This document shows, in pieces, positions 18,053-27,256 of a stretch of 64,000 nucleotides of DNA (position 1 is its first letter; each line of letters starts with the position of its first letter). The position numbers were made by a program, and so were the translations under genes. Origin of the DNA: CALAGJ01 sp964293305 (GTDB lineage: Bacteria > Bacteroidota > Bacteroidia > Chitinophagales > Chitinophagaceae). The stretch is taken from positions 32,777-96,776 of the forward strand of contig CAXYYO010000009.1 in assembly GCA_964293305.1 (NCBI GenBank), read 5' to 3'. Under the pieces are notes generated by a model that was given only the letters and a program-made list of their open reading frames with translations, ran no database searches and had not been told where the DNA came from.

Positions 18053-19579
18053 ATGAAAAAAAGTCAAATTTTTCTGATAGTATTATTATTACTTTCTCTT
18101 CAAAAGGGATTTGCACAACAAATTTATTATAGCGAACCAGATAGGGATGATATTAGATCCATAAGTTTTGAAGTGGCCGGGAAAACAGGAAATAATTATT
18201 TAATTTACAAGTCTGTACGAAACAATAAAAATATGTATGTATACGACAGTGAAATGAAAATGATAGCAAAAGAAGAAATGCCCTATCTGCCGGATCGTAT
18301 CATCAACTCAGATATTGTAAATTATAAAGACAATAGCTATTTCATATACCAATATCAAAAGAAAAATATAGTTTATTGTATGGCAGCTAATTTAGACCCT
18401 CTGGGAAAAATTATAGGAGAGCCAACACAATTAGATACAACTGAAATTGGCTTTTTTGCCAATAATAAAATTTATAATGTTATTTCAAGTGAAGACAAAC
18501 AGCGTATTGCTATCTATAAAATTAATTCTAGAAATCAAACCAACTTACAGCTTACAACAAATGTGTTTGATGCATCGCTACAACCCATTTCACATAAAAC
18601 ATGGCATATACCCATGTTACAATACAATGATTTTTTAGCCAGATTTGATTTGGATAATAAAGGGCAGATGGTGATACTTAAAGCCAATGGCAATCTTCAA
18701 AACGAAAGTATCAAGCAGCTTTCCCTGATAACTGCAGACCCCATGCAAGATTCTCTTTTTATTACTGACATAGACATCAATGATGTGTTTCTTGATGACA
18801 TACATGTAAAAGTGGATAACTTCAATAACAACTATGTAATAACGTCATTTTTCAGTCCACAAAAAAGAGGTTATATCGATGGAATATTTTGTGCTGTTTG
18901 GAGCAGAAATGAAAATAAAATGATGAATGTAACCATCACACCATTTGATCCTGATTTGCGTGAAAATGCAAGAAGTGAGGGGAGCATAAAAACAGCATTC
19001 AACGATTATTTTATACAGGATATTTTAATGAGAAAAAATGGTGGATATGCCATCATTGCAGAATCTGTGTATTCAAACAATAGAAATTCATCTCCCTATA
19101 ACCGATGGGATAATATGAATGGTAATTCTTCTTGGACATCCAGTGATGTTTTTTTAATAAATAATGGATACAGAGGTTATTACCCTTGGTGGGGCACAAA
19201 CCCGGCTCTTATGCAGAGTAATCGCTATTTTGCAGATAATATTGCAGTTTTATCCTTTGATTCATTAGCAAATATGACATGGGGTAATATCGTACACAAA
19301 AGCCAGTATGATGATGGCACAGACAATACCATAGGTTTTGGTCTATACAAAACGAATTCCAATATTCAATTTTTATACAATGAATTTGAAAGACGCAATC
19401 AGCTCCTAAGTCTTCAATCAGTAGATACAAAAGGCGAAGTAGAGAAAATGCCAACGCTAAGAAATTTGGATCAAGGATATGTATTTATGCCACGCTATGC
19501 AAAGCAAACGGGTGCCAAGGAATTAATCATTCCTTGTATTTATAGAAATTTCATTTGTTTTGCAAGGGTCGTATTCTAA
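18053..19579 (+). CDS. Secreted protein of unknown function
   Basis: 508 residues. The signal peptide covers about residues 1-21 (ends GFAQ). The remainder has repeated short beta-strand patterns, many Tyr/Asn/Asp and no membrane segment, suggestive of a periplasmic or surface beta-propeller-like protein. I see no catalytic motif and do not recognise the family. It lies 10 nt before the DUF6427 gene and has its own promoter, so the two are probably co-transcribed. Confidence 0.75.
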   Translation: MKKSQIFLIVLLLLSLQKGFAQQIYYSEPDRDDIRSISFEVAGKTGNNYLIYKSVRNNKNMYVYDSEMKMIAKEEMPYLPDRIINSDIVNYKDNSYFIYQYQKKNIVYCMAANLDPLGKIIGEPTQLDTTEIGFFANNKIYNVISSEDKQRIAIYKINSRNQTNLQLTTNVFDASLQPISHKTWHIPMLQYNDFLARFDLDNKGQMVILKANGNLQNESIKQLSLITADPMQDSLFITDIDINDVFLDDIHVKVDNFNNNYVITSFFSPQKRGYIDGIFCAVWSRNENKMMNVTITPFDPDLRENARSEGSIKTAFNDYFIQDILMRKNGGYAIIAESVYSNNRNSSPYNRWDNMNGNSSWTSSDVFLINNGYRGYYPWWGTNPALMQSNRYFADNIAVLSFDSLANMTWGNIVHKSQYDDGTDNTIGFGLYKTNSNIQFLYNEFERRNQLLSLQSVDTKGEVEKMPTLRNLDQGYVFMPRYAKQTGAKELIIPCIYRNFICFARVVF

Positions 19580-19589
19580 ATATTAATTA

Positions 19590-20570
19590 GTGGTATCATT
19601 TTATAGGGAAAAATCTATATTCTCATTTCTTTTATTATTCTTGGCAATTGGTGTATTATTTGCACCGGTCATTTATGATGCGCCTCAAGTACTTGTTAAT
19701 CCTACAGATGGATTTATATGGTACATATTGAATGGTCTTTCTGATATGCCCACAGGTTTTGCAACTTTTTGTTTTTTGGTGATAAAACTCTTGACCGCAC
19801 TATTCATCAATTATATTGCTGCTGATTTTAAATTATACGCCAAAACCGGATTCATTCCTGCACTCTCTTTTCTACTATTAAGTGCAATTTTGCCCGGATG
19901 GATGCACCTTACACCAGCGTTTTTTGCATGTATTTTATTAGCATTGATATATTACTTTTCAGTAAGATTATATAATGCAACAAAACCACAAGCCGCTATC
20001 TATAATCTAGGATTAATAACTGGCAGTAGCATTTTGCTTTATAATCCCATGCTACCTGCCATACTGATATCATTTTATGCTCTTGCAGTAACCCGTCCAT
20101 TTAAACTTTCTGAATGGTTTTTACTGCTGATGGGTATTTTAACCCCAATATATTTTTTATTAGGTTATTTATTTTTATCAGACCAATTAGAATTAGTACA
20201 AAACTGGCATACCATTTTTACCATAGCCCCGGTGCTAGATAAGGAAATGCAAACAACTCTAATTGGTCTATCTGTTGCTGGCGTTTTTATAGCTTATGGC
20301 TTTATTCTGGCAGAGCAAACGAGTGCTCAATACAGCATTCTTTCCCGGAAAGCAAAAACCATCCTAAATATTTGTTTCCTTGCTTGCACCCCCATCGTTT
20401 TTTTTATAAAGAGTAGTTATCCTCATGCAATCATTTTACTCACAGTTCCAGGTGCATTCCTGCTTTCTTTCTGTTTTTTACAAATAAAAAACAGGTATGT
20501 CTCTGCGTTAATATTTTGGATATTCGTTGGTTTAACAATCTATATTCATTGGGGCTTTGGAAAATATTAA
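19590..20570 (+). CDS. DUF6427-like polytopic membrane protein
   Basis: 326 residues with about ten hydrophobic helices across the entire length and no soluble domain. The pattern resembles DUF6427 membrane proteins of Bacteroidota, whose function is unknown. The start is GTG (VSFYREKS...), 10 nt after the previous gene's stop, and no ATG gives a similar N-terminus. The 3' end lies just 34 nt before the purQ start. Confidence 0.7.
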   Translation: MVSFYREKSIFSFLLLFLAIGVLFAPVIYDAPQVLVNPTDGFIWYILNGLSDMPTGFATFCFLVIKLLTALFINYIAADFKLYAKTGFIPALSFLLLSAILPGWMHLTPAFFACILLALIYYFSVRLYNATKPQAAIYNLGLITGSSILLYNPMLPAILISFYALAVTRPFKLSEWFLLLMGILTPIYFLLGYLFLSDQLELVQNWHTIFTIAPVLDKEMQTTLIGLSVAGVFIAYGFILAEQTSAQYSILSRKAKTILNICFLACTPIVFFIKSSYPHAIILLTVPGAFLLSFCFLQIKNRYVSALIFWIFVGLTIYIHWGFGKY

Positions 20571-20579
20571 AGAGGCAGT

Positions 20580-20587
20580 TACCTTCG
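20580..20587 (+). promoter_or_regulatory. -7-like promoter element TACCTTCG deciding the purQ start
   Basis: One mismatch to TAnnTTTG; 17 nt before the ATG at 20605. It lies downstream of a possible earlier ATG (20557), so the later start is favoured. Confidence 0.4.
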
Positions 20588-20604
20588 TGCCTCAAATTCG
20601 AAAG

Positions 20605-21267
20605 ATGAAGTTTGGAGTAGTTGTTTTCCCAGGTAGTAACTGTGATCGTGATATGCAGGATGCATTGCAAATGGATCTGCAAAAAGAAGTTACCATGCTA
20701 TGGCATAAAGACACCGCATTACCTGGCTTCACCACAAATGACTGTATTGTATTGCCCGGTGGCTTTTCTTATGGAGATTATTTAAGATGTGGTGCTATCG
20801 CAAGATTTAGCCCCATGATGCAATCTGTCATTGAATTTGCAAACGCCGGAGGCAAAGTGCTGGGCGTATGTAATGGATTCCAGATTCTTTGCGAAAGTGG
20901 TTTACTGCCAGGTGTGTTATTACCAAACAGCCACCAGCAATTCTCCTGTAAAAATGTTTTTCTACTAAATAAAAATAGTCAATCTATTTACAAAATACCA
21001 ATAGCACATGGAGATGGCAGGTATTTTGCAAGTGAAGAAGTATTGTCAACATTAGATCAAAATAATCAAATACTTTTCCATTACTGCAATCAATTTGGTG
21101 AAGTAGATGCAGCATCAAATCCAAATGGTGCTACAAACAATATTGCTGGTATTTGTAATGAGCAGCGAAATGTTTTTGGCATGATGCCCCATCCGGAGCG
21201 GGCCACAAACAGTTTGCTCGGTAATGTTGATGGATTAAAAGTATTCGAATTACTTGGACTAAATTAG
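20605..21267 (+). CDS. purQ: Phosphoribosylformylglycinamidine synthase subunit PurQ
   Basis: 220 residues. Class I glutamine amidotransferase that delivers ammonia to PurL in purine synthesis. The nucleophile Cys89 sits in GKVLGVCNGFQIL; the catalytic His196 and Glu198 are in MMPHPERA. The N-terminus MKFGVVVFPGSNCDRD is the standard PurQ start. An in-frame ATG 48 nt upstream would overlap the preceding gene and add residues that the family lacks. Bacteroidota often carry a large single-chain PurL, so a separate PurQ is worth noting; a partner purL/purS is not in this window. Confidence 0.94.
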   Translation: MKFGVVVFPGSNCDRDMQDALQMDLQKEVTMLWHKDTALPGFTTNDCIVLPGGFSYGDYLRCGAIARFSPMMQSVIEFANAGGKVLGVCNGFQILCESGLLPGVLLPNSHQQFSCKNVFLLNKNSQSIYKIPIAHGDGRYFASEEVLSTLDQNNQILFHYCNQFGEVDAASNPNGATNNIAGICNEQRNVFGMMPHPERATNSLLGNVDGLKVFELLGLN

Positions 21268-21306
21268 AGTGGCACCATTTAAAATTTTAAAATAAACAAT
21301 GCACAG

Positions 21307-21759
21307 ATGAAACAGATTCTTACAATTTTTGCCGTTTTTTTTGGCTTATCCTGCACACAAGCCCAGGTTGAAAACCCAGTAAAATGGACTTTTTCTACCG
21401 TGAAAAAAGCAGATAAAAAATATCAACTTGTGGCCACTGCCACTATTGAAGGAGCATGGCATCTCTATTCCCAAAACACTCCGGATGGTGGTCCTGTGCC
21501 AACAACATTTAGCTTTAATAAAAATCCATTAGCAACTTTGGTTGGAAAACCAATTGAAGCAGGAAAATTAATTACAAAACACGAAAAGGCTTTTGGGGTT
21601 GATGTAAAGTATTTTAATAACAAAGTTGTGTTCACACAAGAAATTACTTTAAAATCAAGTGTAAAAACAAATGTGAGTGGCGAGATTGAGTTTATGGTGT
21701 GTAATGATGAGCGCTGCCTACCACCAAAAACCGTTAGCTTCGATTTTAAAATCCAATAA
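21307..21759 (+). CDS. DsbD alpha-like periplasmic protein (DsbD N-terminal domain)
   Basis: 150 residues: signal peptide about 1-19 (ends TQAQ) and one immunoglobulin-like domain ending in VCNDERCLPP with Cys132 and Cys137. This cysteine pair and the following Pro-Pro match the reducing DsbD alpha domain, which receives electrons from the membrane part and passes them to periplasmic thiol proteins. It sits 16 nt before the DsbD-like membrane protein, so the two are one functional unit. Confidence 0.85.
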   Translation: MKQILTIFAVFFGLSCTQAQVENPVKWTFSTVKKADKKYQLVATATIEGAWHLYSQNTPDGGPVPTTFSFNKNPLATLVGKPIEAGKLITKHEKAFGVDVKYFNNKVVFTQEITLKSSVKTNVSGEIEFMVCNDERCLPPKTVSFDFKIQ

Positions 21760-21775
21760 ACAGAAACCCTATATC

Positions 21776-23746
21776 ATGTTTAATAAAATTTTCAAGCTAC
21801 TCTTTAGTAGCTTTTTCTTATTTTCTGTAGTTATTGCAAACAGCCAAACTAATGAACCAGAAGTTCAACTTAGTACTACTGCCACAAAATCTGGTGATAG
21901 TATTTTTGTCCATATAAAAATTTCATTAAAGCCAAACTTGCGGTTATTTTCATTTAATAAAATGAATGAAGAAGATGCTTTTGTTTCAGAAATCATTTTC
22001 GATACTAGTACTGTTGTTGATCAATCAAATCGTTACAATGAATCTCAAAATCTGCAAACTATAGCAGATTCAGCCCTAGGTGATTTGCATTTTTTTAATG
22101 ATAGTGCTATTATCACTATTTCCTTTCCGGCAGAAAAAATGAAGGGAGATATGATTCAAGGAAGTTTAAATTGGTTGGGTATGCTTGGTGATGAATTTCC
22201 CAGTGGTACCATTCCCTTTCAAACCTCTTTAACTACAAATGTATCTACAGTAGAAAAAAGTGAAACCGGCCTGAATGGCATTGGACGCGAAACTTCACTT
22301 TGGAGTATTTTTCTACAAGCATTCATTATCGGTTTAGGTGCATTACTTACACCTTGTGTATATGCTATGCTGCCTGTAACGGTGAGCTTTTTTCTTAAAC
22401 GAAGTAAAACAAGAAAAGAAAGCGTACGCAATGCAATTTATTATTCTTCCAGTATCATCGGCATTTTTACATTAATAGGTTTTTTGATTACTGTCTTCTT
22501 TGGTCAGGGTGCGTTAAATGCATTTTCGAGTAGTGCGGGTTTTAACATTTTCGTATTCCTTATGTTCATGATTTTTGGTGTAAGTTTTTTAGGTGCTTTT
22601 GAAATAACACTACCTTCTACTTGGAGTACAAAAATGGATTCCAAGGCTGGCCTTAGTAGCTTTGCAGGTATCTTCTTTATGGCTGCCACATTGGTGATAG
22701 TATCATTTTCTTGTACATTGCCTTTTATAGGCGCCCTTACAGTGCTGATCTCCAAAGGAGAAACCATTACACCGCTGATTGGATTTTTTGGTTTTTCTTT
22801 AGCGTTGGCCTTACCGTTTACTGTAATGGCATTATTTCCCGGGCTTTTAAATAAATTGGCAAAATCCGGTGGATGGCTAAATACACTTAAAGTTACCTTT
22901 GGATTTATTGAAATTGCACTTGCCTTTAAGTTTTTCAGCAGTGCTGACTTAGCATACCATTGGGGCATATTAAATAGAGATGTTTACTTAAGCATTTGGA
23001 TTGGAGTATTTGGTGCACTATCACTCTATCTTTTTGGAAAAATTCGCTTTCATCATGATGATGAATTATCAAAAAACGATTATGGAGTACCCTATTTGGG
23101 AGTACCAAGATTCTTTGCAGCGCTTTCTTCACTTGCATTTACAATATATCTGATTCCGGGTTTGTGGGGAGCACCTTTAAATGCACTGAGTGCATGGCTT
23201 CCGGAAATGAAAACACAGGAATTTAATCTGTACAAATTACAATCCGGCACTTCATCTACAACAACTGTGGCTAATAATGGTGGCATTTCACCTGTAAAAT
23301 ATACTGATATACTAGAAAGTGAATTACCTGGAGTTACCGCATTTTTTGATTACGATGAGGGCATGGCTGCAGCAAAGCAACTTCAAAAACCAGTTATGAT
23401 AGATTTTACGGGTCATGCCTGTGCAAACTGTAGAAAAATGGAAAGAGAAGTATTGAGCAATAGTAGTGTAACACAAAAGTTACAAAATGATTTCATTGTT
23501 ATTTCACTATACGTTGATGATAAAACAAAACTGCCTGAAAATGAGTGGACAAAATCTGCTGTAGATCATACCCAAATTGATCAAATGGGTGAGAAAAATT
23601 TAGATTTTGAAATCAATCTCACTCAATCAAATGCTCAACCTTTGTATATATTTTTATCCCCGGAGGGAAAACTTATAAAAAATGCAGGTGGGTATAACCC
23701 TGATGTAAACCGTTTTATTAAAATATTAGATGAAGTAAAAAAATAA
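21776..23746 (+). CDS. DsbD-like thiol:disulfide interchange protein (membrane and thioredoxin domains)
   Basis: 656 residues starting MFNKIFKLLF (an upstream in-frame ATG lies inside the previous gene). Order: signal peptide (1-24), an N-terminal Ig-like domain without cysteines, an eight-helix membrane region with redox cysteines in LLTPCVYAMLP and VSFSCTLPF, and a C-terminal thioredoxin domain with CANC (549-552) in GHACANCRKME. It moves reducing power from cytoplasmic thioredoxin to the periplasm. The N-terminal domain lacks the CxxxxC pair, which is provided by the neighbour upstream. Confidence 0.92.
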   Translation: MFNKIFKLLFSSFFLFSVVIANSQTNEPEVQLSTTATKSGDSIFVHIKISLKPNLRLFSFNKMNEEDAFVSEIIFDTSTVVDQSNRYNESQNLQTIADSALGDLHFFNDSAIITISFPAEKMKGDMIQGSLNWLGMLGDEFPSGTIPFQTSLTTNVSTVEKSETGLNGIGRETSLWSIFLQAFIIGLGALLTPCVYAMLPVTVSFFLKRSKTRKESVRNAIYYSSSIIGIFTLIGFLITVFFGQGALNAFSSSAGFNIFVFLMFMIFGVSFLGAFEITLPSTWSTKMDSKAGLSSFAGIFFMAATLVIVSFSCTLPFIGALTVLISKGETITPLIGFFGFSLALALPFTVMALFPGLLNKLAKSGGWLNTLKVTFGFIEIALAFKFFSSADLAYHWGILNRDVYLSIWIGVFGALSLYLFGKIRFHHDDELSKNDYGVPYLGVPRFFAALSSLAFTIYLIPGLWGAPLNALSAWLPEMKTQEFNLYKLQSGTSSTTTVANNGGISPVKYTDILESELPGVTAFFDYDEGMAAAKQLQKPVMIDFTGHACANCRKMEREVLSNSSVTQKLQNDFIVISLYVDDKTKLPENEWTKSAVDHTQIDQMGEKNLDFEINLTQSNAQPLYIFLSPEGKLIKNAGGYNPDVNRFIKILDEVKK

Positions 23747-24210
23747 TGAGCCTTACAATAAGAAAAATTGAAAGAAAAGATTGTACGAGAATTTTGGAAC
23801 TGGTAAAGGAGTTGGCACTATATGAAAAAGCACCTGAACAGGTTACAGTAACTCAACACCATTTTGAAGAAAGCGGGTTTGGGGAAAATCCGGTATGGTG
23901 GGGTTTTGTGGTAACTGATGCTACTTTATTTGGAGAAAATATTATAGGCTTTGCAATATACTATATCAGGTTTAGCACGTGGAAAGGACAGCGGATGTAT
24001 TTAGAAGATATCGTAATAACCGAATCAGCAAGAGGAAAAGGAGCTGGTAAATTATTGATGGACGCATTGATGCTAGAAGCAAAAGAAAAACAATTTTCTG
24101 GTATGGTTTGGCAGGTGCTCAATTGGAACGAACCTGCAATCAATTTTTATAAGAAATATTATAACGCTCACTTAGATGATGAATGGATAAATTGTTCCAT
24201 TGAGTTGTAG
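23746..24210 (+). CDS. GNAT family N-acetyltransferase
   Basis: 154 residues. The acetyl-CoA binding motif is YLEDIVITESARGKGAGKLLM (R/Q-x-x-G-x-A type: RGKGAG), followed by VLNWNEPAINFYKKY, the typical GNAT C-terminus. Resembles diamine/spermidine-type acetyltransferases, but the substrate is not determined. Its ATG overlaps the stop of the DsbD gene by one base, so it is translationally coupled. Confidence 0.9.
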   Translation: MSLTIRKIERKDCTRILELVKELALYEKAPEQVTVTQHHFEESGFGENPVWWGFVVTDATLFGENIIGFAIYYIRFSTWKGQRMYLEDIVITESARGKGAGKLLMDALMLEAKEKQFSGMVWQVLNWNEPAINFYKKYYNAHLDDEWINCSIEL

Positions 24211-24315
24211 TACTAGTACTTAGATTTCAATAAATATGCAAATTTAATAGAGGATTTAAAAATGCTTCTACTAGATTTGCAATTTTTTCATCTTTATTAT
24301 CACAATTATTGCAAT

Positions 24316-25257
24316 ATGTATATAAATTCAATATCATCGTATTTACCAGAATTTATAATGGACAATAAATACTTTGAAGAGACAGCCGGTGTAGACAGTG
24401 AATGGATTCTAAATCGTACTGGTATTCATGAAAGAAGGAAATGCGGTCCAGAAGAAAACACAAATACAATGGCATGGGAATCAACAAAAAAATTAATAGA
24501 GCAACTCCCAGACGATCATCAGTTTGATATGATAATAGGTGCTACTTATACTCCATATGATACAGTTGTAACCTTGGCTCATTATGTACAAAATCAATTA
24601 GGAGTACCAAATATTCCGGTTGTAAGTATTTCAACAGCTTGTAGTAGTGTACTGAATGCATTCGAAATTGCTATGGGTTATTTCGCAATGGATAGGGCCG
24701 AAAAAGTACTAATAGTAGCAAGTGAACAAAACTCTGCTTACTATGTAGAGAAAGATAAATTAGGTGGGCTTCTTTGGGGAGATGGTTCCGTAGCGTTTGC
24801 TGTATCCAAAACAAAGCTCTATGAAAAAGATCTTGAAGTAAGTTATCTTAAAACAGGAGGGATTGCACATCTTCCTCAAGCTGTTAGTGCTGTGAACTTA
24901 AATCCAGCAATTCGGGAACTAAAAATGAGTGCTGGAAAAGATATTTTTATGCAAGCATGTATTTATATGTGCTCTGCAAGTTTGGAGGCATTGCGTTTTT
25001 GTGGCCTTACAATTTCGGATGTTGATTATTTCATACCCCATCAAGCTAACTTAAGAATAAGTCATCATGTACAGCAAGAATTAAAACTTCCAAAGGAAAA
25101 ATTAGTATCCAATATTGAATATTATGGTAATACAGGCTGCTGTGGGTTTGGAATAGGTTTGGCAGAAAAATATCCTGATCTAAAAAAAGGTGAGAACATT
25201 TTGGCTGCTGTATTTGGAGGTGGTTATTCTTATGGTGCTATGATGATAAAAGCGTAG
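24316..25257 (+). CDS. 3-oxoacyl-ACP synthase III (FabH-like)
   Basis: 313 residues. The catalytic triad reads Cys109 (STACSS), His242 (PHQANLRI) and Asn272 (YYGNTGCCG), closely matching the spacing of the classical enzyme. Two in-frame starts exist; MYINSISSYLPEF fits the family's N-terminus. It condenses acyl-CoA with malonyl-ACP to start fatty acid synthesis, or a related ketide step. It is not in a fab cluster, so a specialised role (for example alkyl ketide or secondary lipid) is possible. Confidence 0.88.
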   Translation: MYINSISSYLPEFIMDNKYFEETAGVDSEWILNRTGIHERRKCGPEENTNTMAWESTKKLIEQLPDDHQFDMIIGATYTPYDTVVTLAHYVQNQLGVPNIPVVSISTACSSVLNAFEIAMGYFAMDRAEKVLIVASEQNSAYYVEKDKLGGLLWGDGSVAFAVSKTKLYEKDLEVSYLKTGGIAHLPQAVSAVNLNPAIRELKMSAGKDIFMQACIYMCSASLEALRFCGLTISDVDYFIPHQANLRISHHVQQELKLPKEKLVSNIEYYGNTGCCGFGIGLAEKYPDLKKGENILAAVFGGGYSYGAMMIKA

Positions 25258-25270
25258 CTGCTATTTAATT

Positions 25271-25375
25271 CTAACCACTTTCAATGGCTAATTCCTTTTG
25301 AGTCATTACTATTTGCTCTAATCTGACAATTTCTCTTTGCTCAGAGACTACATTACGTATAAAACTATTGAGGAC
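25271..25375 (-). pseudogene. Possible remnant of a coding sequence
   Basis: Minus-strand open stretch of 34 codons between stops with protein-like composition (VSEQREIVRLEQIVMTQKEL), rich in Glu/Gln/Arg and helix-forming. It lacks an upstream start and a known motif. May be the decayed tail of a lost gene, or chance. Confidence 0.2.
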
Positions 25376-25512
25376 TTAGATTTGAGTTGACAACAATCCA
25401 GTTGTTGGAAGTTTTATATCAGAAAAAACAGCCTTCTAAATACAGAACTTAAGTTATACAGAATAAATAACGGTTTTCACCGAATTTAAAAATCTTTACA
25501 GAAATAGGTATA

Positions 25513-25520
25513 TAGTTTTG
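25513..25520 (+). promoter_or_regulatory. -7 promoter element TAGTTTTG, 4 nt before start
   Basis: Exact TAnnTTTG followed by CAGC and the ATG at 25525; promoter of the ABC/two-component cassette. Confidence 0.55.
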
Positions 25521-25524
25521 CAGC

Positions 25525-26469
25525 ATGACTGAACTAAATTATACACCAGCCTTAGAAACTATAGGCTTGAGTTATAAATATCCCGGTGGTGATGAAATAC
25601 TAAAAAACATCCATCTAAATGTGCCCGAAGGCTCTATTTATGGGTTTCTTGGCCCAAATGGTGCTGGAAAAACCACAACACTGAAATTAGTGCTTGGGCT
25701 CTTAAAAGGACATACTGGAGAAATCAGAATTTTTGGTGAGCCAATGCCTAAATCTAGGATCCAAATTTTACAACAAACAGGTGCTCTTATAGAAACGCCA
25801 TCACTCTATGGTCACCTTACGGCAATGGAAAATTTGCAGGCTGTGCAGCTCATATATAGCTGCAACAAAAGCAGGATGAAATATGTGCTTGAACTAACAG
25901 GAATAGCTTATACTGGCAATAAAAAAGTAAGCAAGTTTTCTCTTGGCATGAAACAACGACTTTCCATAGCCATGACACTATTACATTCTCCAAAGCTGCT
26001 CATATTGGATGAGCCTGTAAATGGCTTAGACCCAAATGGAATATTAGAAATAAGAGAGCTATTACAAAAGCTAAATAAAGCAGAAGGTATGACGATAATT
26101 ATCTCCAGTCATTTGCTATCAGAAATTGAAAAGTTAGTATCTGATATTGCTATTATTCACAAAGGTAGATTACAATTTCAGGGCGCACTCCATGAACTGA
26201 TGCAGAAGAAACAGGAAACATCTGCCATCATGATTAGAACAGGAAATAATGAAGCTGCCACTAGTCATTTGATAGCACAACAATACGCAGCAAAGCAGAT
26301 CAAGAATCATATCACACTCCCTGGGCTTCCAGATAAAGATCTAGCTAAGATTATACATTTTTTGGTATCAAATAATATTGAAATATTTGAGGTTGTACAA
26401 CAGCAAAATGACCTCGAAAATATCTTTATGAATATGCTACAGGAGGAATCAATATCAACCCAAAAATAA
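25525..26469 (+). CDS. ABC transporter ATP-binding protein (bacitracin/lantibiotic type)
   Basis: 314 residues. Walker A GPNGAGKT (43-50), signature FSLGMKQR (138-145; a variant of LSGGQ typical of this subfamily), Walker B LLILDEP with Asp162/Glu163, and a switch histidine in SSHLLSEIE. The C-terminal 80 residues form the accessory domain found in BcrA-like ATPases. It powers the permease encoded 10 nt downstream. First gene of a four-gene cassette with LytS/LytTR regulators. Confidence 0.93.
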   Translation: MTELNYTPALETIGLSYKYPGGDEILKNIHLNVPEGSIYGFLGPNGAGKTTTLKLVLGLLKGHTGEIRIFGEPMPKSRIQILQQTGALIETPSLYGHLTAMENLQAVQLIYSCNKSRMKYVLELTGIAYTGNKKVSKFSLGMKQRLSIAMTLLHSPKLLILDEPVNGLDPNGILEIRELLQKLNKAEGMTIIISSHLLSEIEKLVSDIAIIHKGRLQFQGALHELMQKKQETSAIMIRTGNNEAATSHLIAQQYAAKQIKNHITLPGLPDKDLAKIIHFLVSNNIEIFEVVQQQNDLENIFMNMLQEESISTQK

Positions 26470-26479
26470 AATAAATATC

Positions 26480-27256
26480 ATGAATACCTTTATCCATAAT
26501 TTTCAGAGCGAATGGCTTCGTAAAAAGAGAAGTTTAGCCTCATGGCTAGTGATTACAGGAGGTGTATTTATGCCCCTCATTTCTACCATTGCAGTCCTTG
26601 TATATCCAGATAAAACAATTGGCAACTATGACCCCAAAATGTTTTGGGAAACTTTATATAATAATAATATTCAGTTAATGGCTTTTTTCCTAATGCCAAT
26701 GGGGGTTATACTAACTACCAGTCTGATTACACAATTAGAACATAAAAATAATACATGGAAACTATTACATGCTTTACCTATTTCCTATATGAATGTTTTT
26801 TTCACAAAGCTCATATTAGTGCTCATTATGCTGCTACAGTTTTTTATTATTCTTAATCTTTGTATATGGCTTTCCGGCACTATACCTTGTTTAATCGTTC
26901 CATCCCTAAAATATCCGGCTGGCCCATTTCCTTGGAATTACTATTTGAATAATAGTCTTGAATATTTTGTAGGATTGTTACCTATGGTTGCATTGCAATA
27001 TGTATTGGGTATGATGTTTAAAAATTTCCTGATACCATTCGGCTTTGGCATGTCAATGTTTGTATCCGGCTTATTTGCTTTGAAGTGGGAATATGCATAT
27101 ACCCTACCTTATAATTTTACACCCTTACATAATTTGCAGCATACAGGTGCAGATATTAAAACTCCTCTCCCACTGGCAAGTATTGCGCTGATATGGTTTG
27201 TCAGTATAACTATTGTTGGCTTTCTACTATACCTCAATAAAAAAGATAAATCTTAA
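26480..27256 (+). CDS. ABC-2 type permease (lantibiotic-immunity-like)
   Basis: 258 residues with six predicted membrane helices. Layout and residues (NFQSEWLRKKRSLASWL at the N-terminus, LEHKNNTWKLLHALPIS between helices 2 and 3) match the ABC-2/MutE-type permeases. Ends directly before the next gene's ATG (no gap). Probably exports a peptide, lipid or drug with the adjacent ATPase. Confidence 0.87.
   Translation: MNTFIHNFQSEWLRKKRSLASWLVITGGVFMPLISTIAVLVYPDKTIGNYDPKMFWETLYNNNIQLMAFFLMPMGVILTTSLITQLEHKNNTWKLLHALPISYMNVFFTKLILVLIMLLQFFIILNLCIWLSGTIPCLIVPSLKYPAGPFPWNYYLNNSLEYFVGLLPMVALQYVLGMMFKNFLIPFGFGMSMFVSGLFALKWEYAYTLPYNFTPLHNLQHTGADIKTPLPLASIALIWFVSITIVGFLLYLNKKDKS

Noticed and set aside
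22504..22968. 154-codon minus-strand ORF inside the dsbD-like gene
   Set aside because: Antisense shadow of a membrane protein; no homologous features, and the plus-strand gene is clear.
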